DNA from: Cyanoderma ruficeps
Taxonomy: Eukaryota > Chordata > Aves > Passeriformes > Timaliidae
Length of the DNA: 64,000 bases
Assembly (NCBI GenBank): GCA_008694505.1
Contig: VZDJ01000047.1
Location: 257,927 to 321,926 of the forward strand
Reading direction: 5' to 3'
How positions within the stretch are numbered: position 1 is the stretch's first letter; the number at the start of each line of letters is the position of its first letter. This document shows positions 26,590-38,612 of the stretch, one piece after another. The notes under the pieces were generated by a model. The model saw only the letters and a list, made by a program, of their open reading frames with translations. It was not told where the DNA came from and searched no databases. Made by a program: the position numbers and the translations under genes.

Positions 26590-27409
26590 GACGTGTCAAG
26601 GAGGTGGGTGAATGATCAGCGAGAACCCGACTCGGGCAGACACGGCAGCTCCCTGTGAACACGGCGGCCAGGGGCGCCTCAGGGCTGGTGTCCCGGACAC
26701 GCGGGATGTCCACCAACCACCCTTCCGCTGCCCTGCGACCGCCAGCTTGGCCCTGCTGTGCGCTCTGGGCTGGGACAGCTCATCAGCTGACACACATCTT
26801 GTGTCTTTTTCCAGCATCAGGATAAACATTGTGTCTTTTTCAGCAAGGATGAAACAGGGAGACTTTATTTGAGTTCCTTCCTTTAGAGGAGGTTGGGAAG
26901 GACCTAGCATTCCCTCGTGTGGGATTAAACTCTTCATGTTTTTCTTCACTTCACGGCACTGTGGGCGGATGATGCTTCCCTGCTGAGGCGCTGGCACTGG
27001 AGGAGGGATGGGAAGAACTCGTGCGCAGGGCCGGCAGCCCCCTCAGGAGAGCGCACGGTCCCTCGGCATCCCTCGCTGTGGCCCTGTCGGCAGCCCCTGC
27101 GCTCACGGCTCCCCCCAGCCCTGTCCCCTCAGGCGGGGCCCAGCGGCACCCGCCCGCCCAGCCATCACCGACCGGGCCTCCCGGCCCCGAGCCGCCTCTG
27201 CCGCCTCCCGGCCCACAGGTTCTGGGCACCCGCACCGCCCACCGGCCACGGCCACGGCCACGGGCAGGACCCGACCACCGCCCCACGGCCCCGGCCTCCT
27301 CTCCGACCCCGGCTCCGCTCCGCTCGGCTCCGCGCCCCTCCCTCCTTCCCCGCTCCCTCCCCCGCCCGCCCACAGGCGCACGCACCGCACTCTCACTCTC
27401 ACTCACACT

Positions 27410-27410
27410 N
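27410..27410. other. Single ambiguous base (N) in a CACT/CA simple repeat
   Basis: The only non-ACGT character I noticed lies within a short CT/CACT/CA microsatellite (about 27,388-27,420) in the GC-rich promoter. It marks an unresolved base, typical of hard-to-read repeat sequence. The repeat length here should be treated as uncertain. Confidence 0.95.
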
Positions 27411-27712
27411 ACACACACGCACCGGGCCCATGCGGCTTTAAAGGGGCAGCTGCAGCCCGGGGGCCGCCGCACGTGAGGCCGGAGCGCTCCCGCCGCCCGC
27501 AGCCCCGAGCGCGGAGCCGCGGCCGGAGCCGCCGGGGCTGGGCGGGCGGGCCGAGCGCTGCTGCCAGCCCGCCTCACGCCAAGTTTGATCGATAACCCCC
27601 TCCCGGCCCGGGCGGAGCAGCCTCGGCGGCTCCGCTACCCACCATCTTTGGGGGAAGTCCCTGCGTCGGGGGGGGCTGCCGGAGACGGGGGAGAAAGGCA
27701 ACCTCGCAGCCA

Positions 27713-27736
27713 ATGAGCCCTGCTAGACTGGGGTGA
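27713..27736 (+). promoter_or_regulatory. Upstream ORF 1 in the GRIA3 leader (7 codons)
   Basis: ATG at 27713 opens a 7-codon frame closed by TGA at 27734-27736. It lies 186 nt upstream of the GRIA3 start codon. The start context is weak (C at -3, A at +4) and the ATG overlaps a CCAAT motif. It matters only if transcription starts upstream of it. Short upstream ORFs that damp translation are known for the related GRIA2 leader; a similar role here is inference. Confidence 0.45.
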
Positions 27737-27868
27737 AGACGAGAGCAGAGGGATTTGGGGAAGGAAAGAATAAAAAAAAAGAGACGAAAGGAGGGGGACC
27801 ATCCTCCCCACCACCTCCGCCAGCATCGCCACCACCGTTGACACCGCTCCGAGTCTCCAGTTGCGCCC

Positions 27869-27895
27869 ATGCCTGTGCCGCCGGTTTCGCTTTAG
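27869..27895 (+). promoter_or_regulatory. Upstream ORF 2 in the GRIA3 leader (8 codons)
   Basis: ATG at 27869 opens an 8-codon frame that ends in TAG at 27893-27895, 26 nt before the GRIA3 start codon. The context is weak (C at -3, C at +4). Being so close to the main start, it would be expected to reduce or delay initiation at 27922 if used. It is almost certainly inside the transcribed leader because it lies so near the coding start. Confidence 0.5.
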
Positions 27896-27921
27896 GGGCT
27901 GAACCGCAGGGGCTGAAGAAG

Positions 27922-28012
27922 ATGGGGCAGAGCGCGCCCCGGACCCTCCTGCTGCTGCTGGCGGGGCTGCTGGGGGAGGCTCTGGCGGGGTTCCCCAACA
28001 CCATCAGTATAG
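27922..28012 (+). CDS. GRIA3: GRIA3 coding exon 1: signal peptide and first mature residues
   Basis: The exon encodes 30 codons plus one base: MGQSAPRT, a leucine-rich hydrophobic core, then GFPNTISI before the donor. This is a typical cleaved signal peptide of about 22 residues, with mature GluA3 expected to start near GFPNT. The ATG at 27922 has a strong context (A at -3, G at +4). The reading frame stays open upstream to a TAG at 27724, but there is no ATG in that stretch, so this is the first in-frame start. Mammalian GluA3 is annotated from a Met six codons earlier (MARQKK); here that codon is CCG (27904-27906). The exon ends at G28012 in phase 1, with donor GTAAGC at 28013. The CTG run across the Leu core makes the signal peptide more leucine-rich than the human one. 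Confidence 0.95.
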
Positions 28013-29017
<1,005 letters not shown>

Positions 29018-32000
29018 TAAAGACATGGTTTTAAGAAATACATTAATTTGTTATCTGTGCTTGCATTCAGTTCCTCCCTGGTAGTGAGTGTAGAGTTGGC
29101 CATACAATATAGTGGAACAAATGTGTGCAGTGACTGGAGGTTTAGTAGATTTGCGGCATTATATGGAATACCTTAGGAAAAGTTCTCTCACCACTTCATC
29201 CCCTTAGTTTTGTTTTTCAGGAAAACAGCCATGTAGTTGATGTAGCAGTGCTGTGTAGCTGCAATCATTGCTGCTGAAGAAAGATCCCTTTGCAGTTGAG
29301 GCTACAACCTAGCTGCGTGAAAAGGCATAATTTGCAAATAATATACTATGTAGGGAAAAACCAGACACAACTGTTCAGGAGTGACCTTGATGGGAGAAGC
29401 TGGAGGGGCTTACTTGCCTCATCTGCCTTGAAATACTGAGTTGTTTTCTTACAGTGAGTGTCCTGTGAAGAGCTGAGGAGACTGTAAGCTGACACATAGT
29501 GTTAGAGCTGAGGGGAGAGAAAATGGAATCAGGAGAAACAGCTCTGCACAAGCAGTGCACATGTAGAATTAGAGCTTTTGTTAGCAGAAGATGCAAAATA
29601 GAACTTTGAGTATTGGTAATGTGGTGTTAAAATGCAAAATCTCTTTCAGAAAGACTTGTGTGTGTTCTGCATTTTAAAAAGCATTCCTTTACCAATAGCA
29701 GTTCCTGGATATTTGTTTTACTCATGTATCCAAATTCCCTTCTATACAAGTTTTATTGTAAATCTTTGAAAATGACAGGAATCCTCTTCCAAGGTAACAA
29801 ATGGCACTTTGCAATGTGGAGATACATGTCTGCCCATGATCTAATGGGTCTCTCAATGCAATGTTCTAACTTTACATTATGAACAGATTTCCCCTCACTG
29901 TGTTTGCAGGTTTATACTCAGTATTAAATGGTCAAAGAGGACGCATTGTACTGAAATAATGAAGTACTAGAGTGCAGAAAACTAGTATTTTTTGCTTTAA
30001 AACAATTCTGTGTTTTGAATAGCTTATTTATTTTTTTATTTGCAGGAGGTAGGATAGTTCTTACATTCCTGTCCCACTGTGTATTCTGAGAAAGTTCATG
30101 GTTAAAAAATATACAGTAAGGAAATATTTGGACAAATTGTGGATTGATATTCTAACATATCCCCCATGTGACTGCTTCTTGGTAGTGCAGTGCTACACTC
30201 TCCAAAGGAGTTTGAAGTAGAATCTTTAAAAGTTTTGCAGGGGGGTTAATTATGTAATATACAATAAAAATATTTGCTAAAGTGGGAAAATATGGTAAAT
30301 AAAAGCGTCTCTACTTCGCATCTTATTTTAGTAATCCTATCCAGCCTCAACAGCTCTTACAGCAAACATCAGACTATTAATCCTTAATCAGTGTAATCCC
30401 TTCAAGAGGCTATATCTCAAACACAGTTTCCTAAATATCAATTAGATGGATTTAAACTAAATATGTTGAACCGATTGGGTGATTAATTATTAATTGTTTT
30501 TTAAAATTGTTACCAGCACTTCTCCCACCAACACAGCTGATCCACACACTTGTTTAGGGGCAGTCAGTATTTTTAGTCAGTGTTGTACTCATCTTCAGAC
30601 ATCTAATGATTTTTGCCGATGCTTATTAAAAGCTGTGGCAATTTTAGTGAAGTGGGATGGTTTTCTGTAGTACAGGGCTGCGTGTTCCAACTCCCATATT
30701 ACCAGTATAGTAAAACTGGGAAAACTTAAATCTCTGGAGGAGCTGTAGACCAAAGAGTACGTACCTACAGTAACCTATTTAAAAGCAGAAGATGTGAAAA
30801 AAGAAGCAGATGAAAGAAAATGAAAAGGTGACCTTATCTGTACTGTGTCAACCATCTCATCATACTGTTGATAAGAAAAGAATACGGTGAGTCCAAGTCA
30901 CCAGTCATTGGCTTCAGTAGCTCAAAATATAAAAAAGCCCCATCAGAACAGTTGTTCTTTTGAATCTGGTACCAATTATCTTTGAAAGTACAATTATCTT
31001 GAACACTTGTGTGTATCAATGCATTAGGATGAATTAATGGCTCTTCACACTACCTGACCAAAATTCCAGCCTTTAACCATATCCTCGTTTCCTAGGGGAA
31101 TGGCACATAATTTCAGTGTGCTGCCATATGCATGAAGGAATTCTTTCCATAACATTTTTACCTCACTTGGAGAGAAGCATATATTGTCTCCAGTGCTGTC
31201 ACGCAGCTATTTGATCAATATTTGCAATTGGCAGGGTTCCATTGGAGAGAAAGCTGCAGTGACTCTGCCTTCACTGGGGAGCGAGGCTGGGGCTGATTTA
31301 GTGGTGGGATAGGTACAGGGGTAAAGAGGAAATTGAAGAAAGGAGCATGTGTAGCCTGAGCCTAGTGCCTGTACCAGTCAGGATCCATAAAATAATGCTT
31401 TTCATTCTCTTTTTGCATGATCTGTATGATAGTGACTGTAGTAAGTGTTGTGTGCAGGGGCTGAGGGGGGCTCTGCTCAGAAAGCCTTATGTTCTTACTG
31501 TGCAGCTGCACATCCTGCTTGATGCAATCTGGTGCATTCCAGAGGAGAAAAAAACCTCTTCTGAAGTATTCTCATGAGCCTGAGAAAAATAGCCCACCTC
31601 TGCTATGGCAGATTTGGCAATATCCCAACATGGGAACAAACTTGTTTAGAAGCAAAAGAAAATTCCTGCCCTAAGCCACTCCCTCTTGTTCCTTTTTCAG
31701 TTAAATGATGCATAATCTGATTTATGTACATGTGTTCCCTGCTTCATTGCTAGCACCAAGCCTCTCTCTGTATATTTAATTTACACACATTCGTACAGTA
31801 TTTATCCACTCTGTATTTATCTGTCCACTTATTTATTTAGCTGTATGATATCTTAACAGAGAACAAATGCAAACACAGATGAAAATTCCAGTGTATTTAA
31901 AGGTGAATTGAAGTTTATCAGTTGGCTCTAGGGAAATTATTACGTTTCTTAAAATACGCAGCTTTTTGCTCTCAGTAGAAGCAGAAAGCAAGCTAGCTTG

Positions 32001-35000
32001 ACCTGTGAAGGTATAAAATCAAAATCAGGTTATATTTTCTTTAAAAATACCCATGTAGGGAGTGAGCTGAGGTTTTCGGAATAATACGAATATAACAACT
32101 CAAATATATAAATCTGTCGCTGAAGCAATATCTTCCATGCATTTCTCATAATCTGATGAAGGATGTTCATGTTGTTGTTGAACTGTGTGTTCTGTAGATC
32201 ACATTCCCTAGAAATAACCCACGTCTGTCGTTGTGCTCTGCACTTGTAGTGCACTATACTAACACTGCTCCAGCCTCTGCAGTGTCAGCTCATTAGCACA
32301 CAGATCTCATATTCCCTCTCTGCACTGTCATTGCAAAAAATTGCTGTTGTACACCTTTACAGCCAACAAATGTGCACTTGCCTTATGTACCATTTTCAAG
32401 ACATATTTACAAAAGTAAACTAAACCTTATGTATAGTCTCCCTTGAATTTCTCAAAAGAAATAATTTTTTAATGAAAAGCTTAGTTTTCATTAAAATCTG
32501 TGGATCGTGTAATGATAGTGGTGGGATGTGTGCAGATGAAAAGGGGCTGTGATTGTAGAATCTAATTAATCTACAGACAGATTCCATCTCTCAGCTAAAC
32601 CTAATCTATCAGCTGCAAATTCTTGTCCCATTAATTTTTCTTAGCTTTTTCTTATGTATCTTCTAACTCCAGAAAGCTTTTTGTATTTTACCAAATGTAG
32701 ACTTGTAGTGGGGTTTTTTATTCATGAGCATTCATTTTTCAAGAGACAAAAAAAAGAGGGAAGATGCAAAGACATGCTAACCTTAGGTTGCTGAAATCCT
32801 GTAGGTGGTTGTATCAGCATATCGGCGCTTTCTTTAAGGGGTCTGACATCAGACTTATAAAAATTTACTTTAGCATCCTTGCAGTCCTTGTGTTTAAAAA
32901 TTCCACTTGGAAGATTTTAGTGTAAAAAGTGCATGTTCATTGTTGTGAGGGTGTTGCAGAAGATGCTGCCTCAGGGTAGCAGCAGGCAGTTTTTGCAGTT
33001 TGACTGAGCTGTTTCCCAGGGCACAGGTGTGGGGTGTGCGCTCACACCACCCTCGAGCGCACGTGCACAGGCACACGTTTCCCTGAGGTGCTGCTCAGCA
33101 TTTCCTTTTGCCAGTGGGCAGATAATTTGCTTCCCTTGCATCTGTGTGCTCTTTGGCCAGCTGGCAAAGGACACTGATGCTGCAAGTGGTCAGCTCCCTT
33201 CTGCCAAAAGCACGAGCATGTGTTGCTGAAAGCGTTGCCAAGTTTGGGCCGTGTGCTGGTGGTTTTGCGGGAGCAGCGAGCGCTGGGGACGTGTCTGAAC
33301 TCTCCCAGTATGGACTATACCCTGGTTTCTCCCAGTAAAACACCTGGAAATGTGCTTTCTACACAACTCATTACAGACCACTGAAAATGCCTTTTATGCT
33401 GCAAAATGTGCTCAGGTATCGTGTGTATCTGCTGTATGACCAAGAAGAGCAGCTGGCTTCAGTTTAGGAGTCAAAGCTTCTGCATTATTTGGTCTAGGTT
33501 GAAACATGAAAGGTGTGTTCCAGCTAACATTTGTTTCCACTTCACGTCAGAGAAGATGATTTGTCGTTAAACTTAATGTGATCTCAGTGTTAGCAGAAGG
33601 AACCATACCACTTTCAAACTATGTTTTATTATTTCTTAAATTAATTTCAGAATAAGCTTACTCTCTCTGCTGCATACATAACGTTGATGTACTGTTTAGA
33701 TGTTAGTGTTCCATTTAACTCACACAGTAGAGATGGAAAAAATATCTTGCATGGGTGGACACTTTTTTGAGAAACTGAGTTCACCAAATGAATAAAGAGT
33801 AAAGCATGGTAAAGAGTGCCATTTACTTGTTTAGTTTTGGAAAGATTTTGTGCAGATGCAGATGTGAAATTGTTCAGTTTCCCCATGTAGCACTGGGCCT
33901 GGAGGACCCATGGGACTGTTAAGGTGGGTTGGAGAGGTACTGAGTAACTACACCTTCCCATGAAATGTAGTTTATCTCTGGGAGGACATGGAGATGCGAT
34001 GATGGGAAACAAGCCTGTGACAGAAGCTTTTAACAACAAAAAGCCCCACAGTTTTGTTGAAGGTTGATTCAGGAACTTGTCCAAGAGCTGCAGAAAACAG
34101 TGGGTTTCTTTCCTCTGGGTTCACTGTGTTCAGTGTCTGGGAGGTGGGAGGCCATCCTACTGCCAGTGTAGGACTGTTATGCAAGAAGGTGTGAAATGGG
34201 AGAACTGATGTATTTTCAGTGTTTCTTTATTGTCACAAACCATCAATTTAACATTTTCCATTTAAAGTACATATTTTGTCATTACCGGTTTTAGATAGCT
34301 AATTTTGATTTCGTTCGGCATCCTTAAAATGTTTTAGAATATGTTATTTTTGAAACAGCAACAGTGTGTTTTCATAGTTCATTTCAAACCAAGCCAACCC
34401 ATCTAAATGAAAACCTGTGTTCATTTATTGTGAGAAAGGTGTTACGTGAATTGGTGCTGGGCACTGGAGTTACAAGCTGAGAGGAGTACTTGCTGTGCTG
34501 CAGGAGAGCCGAGAGCACTGGAAGGCCACGACCTCTTTTCTAAGGGAACTCATAAGGCAGCCTAAAAACTCTGTACCTATTGTCAGCAGGTTTGTTGTAT
34601 GAAGTCTTGTACTTCCACCAGAACAACATGATGATCTAAAAACAAAAATTCAGAAATGATTGATCTAGATTAAACCACTTTCTGTGAAGCTGTGATGATC
34701 ACTGCACTGAAGCAATTTCCAAATTTCACCCATGGAGATTTTTTTCTTCTAAATACATATGTGTTGTATTTCCTGTCAGCCAGAGGCTTCCATCTGTTGT
34801 ATCAGCTGCTTTATATTATTGTTAGTCTTCAGAATATCAGATGCCTTTGAAACTTCAAATTTGAAATCATCTTTGAGTTTTCATGTGCAGTCATCTGGTG
34901 GAGACGCCAGAGTGGACACTCCTGCTCTCCTGTTTGTAGTCATTGCAGCTGGACACTAATACACCCTCCAGCCTGACTGTGTGGGGAAGTTTGGAGATAT

Positions 35001-36201
35001 TTCTGTATCACCAGATAGAGAATGCAGGGTTCATGTTATTAGTGCACAGCAATGTGTGAAATATTCAAAGGCACTGAGTACCTTTTCAGTTGATCTCACA
35101 AAAATGTAACTGTTGGTGGTGAAACTGTGGTAGATGCACAGAGCAAGAGAGAACCAGGTGGTTGGGTTTCTGTGTGAATAGTGAATGCAGGAGCGAGTTA
35201 TGTCAGTGAATCCACTGAGCAGTCATTCCTGCATGTCCTCCCCGTTGTGTCTGAGGCTCTGGATCTGTTTTATCATCTTAACAGTTTCTAAAATAGCGAG
35301 CGGCAACGTGCAGCCCTGACACAAACACCCCACAGGAGGCACAGAGTGTCTCCCTTAGTGCGTGCGGATCAATCTGCAGAGACACAGTGCTGTGGATAAC
35401 TTGCTCAGGCACTTGTAGAAAGGGTGAATTGCTCTCCTGGAGGGGATAATAGCCCAGGTGAGCACTCTGCTGCTGGAATGGAGCGACCTGTCTGGTCACT
35501 TGCATGTAATTATTTGGCTGAATGTTTGGATGTTTCAGATACGCTGAAAGTTTTTTTGCTTGGTTTATTTCAAGTGCAATTTACATGTTTGCTTTCAGTC
35601 CACTTGTAACTTGAGTAATTGGCCTTGAATGCTTGGTCTTGCCCTTGTGTTGGGCTGGTATTTGTTGGGGTTTATTCAAATGTAATGTTTGAAATTCTGG
35701 TCAAGAATTTAAAAAATATGCAGGGCTGTATGGGTGCTTCAACAGCTTGATACTTTTTTAGTGAAAGGACTGTCTTTAAAATTATGCAGCTATCTGGGTA
35801 AGGGATAGCTGGTGTCTGATGGTGTGTAGTCTGTGCGTAGTCACTCGTTTTGTGTATACTTCCTTCTTTTCACACATCTTTCTCCTGGGCTGGTGAGTGG
35901 AATGGGGCCTGCTGATTTCACCCTGGGTAGTTTTGTCACATGCAAGCATCAAGCGTTTGGGCCTGGCCTATCTGGTACAGGGACTGAACTTGGGAAATAG
36001 TGGACTCCTCTGGTGGCTCATAGCAGAACTTGGAGTAAGTTGATTTGTCCTTTTGGTAGCATGGCTTTGCTATCTCTTATACAAGGGTAGTAAAACTTAC
36101 CTCTATCTCAGAGGTACTGCAAGGCTGTTTCCAGTAAAAAACTTGGAGAGCTTGGGCTAGCAGCACCTTCTTTGATTTACTGATCGCTTTTTCCACTTCC
36201 T

Positions 36202-36264
36202 AAAAAAGCAAACCGAAAACCAAAAAACAACCGACAAAATGAAAAAAACAAAAAGAAAAAAAAT
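36202..36264. repeat. A-rich low-complexity tract in intron 2
   Basis: About 60 bp of A runs broken by single C or G (AAACCGAAAACC, AAAAAACAACCG, AAAAACAAAAAG). It could be the remnant of a retrotransposon tail, but no element body was recognised beside it. Confidence 0.8.
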
Positions 36265-38595
36265 CCCCACCTAAATCCAGCCTGCTTTTGATCCTATTGA
36301 AAGATGAATTGAAATTGGCAATTACAGGTTTGCTGTCCTTGCTGTAAGAAGATGTTCATTCCCACTGATGGACCTGGGAGAACATGTGTCACAGCTGTAC
36401 AGCAAGCCCATCTATCACTTGACTAAGGAGGAATTTTCAGCTCTTCACCTGAAGTAAGCAAAGCTGTTGGAAAGAAAAGAAATTTAATACTGCAAAGTTT
36501 TTTGTCTCCTGTGCCCTCCGGGTCTTTATAAAAGGTGTGGTCCATACTACTGCAGCACAGCATATGCCAAATTCTTGCCTGCCTGAGCCCACACTGTGAC
36601 TGCTTATTTGAGTGATGGGACAAAGAGCTGTCTTTACTGGGAGTGCTGCTGTCTGCTGGTTTCTCCCAGTGAGGTGTGTACAAGTGCTGTAATCAGTATC
36701 TCACAGCTGCTGCCTTTCCCAGGAGATGTGCAGCAGTGCATGTCAGGGGCTGCTGCCTCCCCTGATTTCTTTGTCTCATTTCCATTTCAGAGATCTTGCT
36801 CTGATATGGGAGCTGCAGCCCACTTAGTGTACGTGGATCAGGTCTTGTGGATCACAGGGTGGCTGCATCCTGACACACATCTTGATCAGTCTTTGTTCTC
36901 TGCTGTGCATGCTAAATTCCCTAAAACTTTTTGGCGGTTGTCATTGTTGCCGTTTGTGCTTTTCTGCTGTGTGGGAGCTGCAGGGGAAGATGGCTTGGGG
37001 AGAAGCAGTAATGGGTAGGTTTTTTCAGGTGATGAACTTTTTGTAGTCTTTCCACAGGAGAACATGGTGAAACACAGATTTTACCAGTCTCAGAGGTTTT
37101 GTCTTCTTAGATTTTACCACTTGTATCACCAAGTTTGAATTCAAATGAATCTGCTGGTCAGAAAACTCAGGTCCATGCATTCTTTTTTTCCCAGCAGTTA
37201 GATGAGAGCTAATTAGTGTCTATTGATTTGCAAAGGACTGACCCCAGCTTTAACCTTGGATTGAATCAAAACTGTTTGGGGGATTCTAAATTGTCTAGCA
37301 AGTTTAATGTACTCACCCATCTTTCTGTGAAGTGTTTGTGCAGTGGTCAAGTAGCATCTCCAGAGTGGCCTCAGTGCTGTTGTGGAATACTGGAATATGT
37401 GAAAAGCACTTGGACCTAAGGAAATGCTGAATGAGCAAACACTCTGCATAATACCTACAATCCAACTCTGAATTTCTTTTTTAAAACATTGCTTTTTGTG
37501 CCTATTTGCTTATGACTTCTTGATGAATAGAAAATAGGGCTAAAGAGGAAGAAGGTACATGATCATAATGTGCCAGCTAATCCTATTTCTTTCCTATTTC
37601 AGCCATGTCAGCAGAGTGATTCTCATGACTAATGATCGTTTTTATATATTTATATTGAATGCCTTGGCCAGCTCAGACCTACTTCCTCTATAGAACCATT
37701 ATCCCAGTGTCCTGTGCATCCCAGAAGCCAATTGTATATCCCAGAATATCATGATGGGAAATGATGGGAGCTATGTGACTTGCTATTCTTTTGTTTCAGA
37801 TGTAGTTCCCAAAAGGTTTTAAAGATTTAGATTGGAATCAACCAGAAAATGAGAGAATTAAAAGCTTCTTTTTTGCAGTTTCAGATCCAAAAAAGTTACT
37901 CAGCTTGGGTTGAAGTCAGATGTTTTGTTTTGGAAATGATGATTTCTGTTTTGTGCATTTTTTTTTCCTGGTTGAAACAATTTGGTGGAGCTTATCCAAG
38001 TTAGCAAGATGTTTCTGCAGACATGAATCTGCCTTTTTCAGTGTACAAGCACCTGTTCTGTCCAATTTTTGTACCAACATACAGATTACAGATGTGAACA
38101 TAAAATTGTGTGTGATTCGGCAGAAATCCTGCTTTTTTCAGGGTATGTAGCTCAGACTGCTCGTGATGGGTTTTATGGATAGACAACTTTTGTCAGTCAA
38201 AGTATGTATAGCATGTCTTTCCACACCATCTACAGGCAATTTAATTTATTACCTGGAGAGGCAGTGAGGTAAGCCCAAAATGGATCAAAATGGGACCAGT
38301 TAACCCTCCTGACGTTTTCCACTGCCCCAGTTTGGCACTCCAGGTGCAGAAGCTGCTTTAAAGGATGGATCAGTGTAGCTTTACTACATGCAAAGGGTGG
38401 TAAATGTTATGAAGGTCTCTACAACTGCAGTGTCCTGTTTCGAAGATGTGTGTTCATGTGAACTGGGTGTGTTTTGCTGACAGTTACTTTGTTCTGTATC
38501 ACACATAAAGGAACTGGGAGTGGTGATAGTGGATTATGCGTGTCTGCAATGACCACTGCAATGACCTAATGTTTAGGGCTTCATTGTTCTACCCT

Positions 38596-38612
38596 AAAAA
38601 AAAAAAAAAAAA
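38596..38612. repeat. Poly-A run (17 bp) in intron 2
   Basis: An uninterrupted run of 17 A followed by GAAACCCACCCC. No retroposed gene was recognised upstream of it. Confidence 0.9.

Noticed and set aside
26951..27577. Long minus-strand frame (208 codons) and other overlapping frames in the CpG island
   Set aside because: Arg/Gly/Pro/Ala-rich translations in several frames on both strands are expected from extreme G+C content. No similarity recognised, and one frame runs through the ambiguous base.
27733..27921. N-terminal extension of GluA3 starting upstream
   Set aside because: The frame is open back to TAG at 27,724 but the first codon usable as a start would be GTG; there is no ATG, and the signal peptide would be buried. 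The ATG at 27,922 is preferred.
27950..27962. CTG trinucleotide run in exon 1
   Set aside because: Only a few units, and it encodes the leucine core of the signal peptide, so it is explained by coding function.
33647..34084. 145-codon minus-strand frame in intron 2
   Set aside because: Composition resembles random translation and no relative is recognised. No sign of a retroposed gene such as a poly-A tail or flanking duplication.
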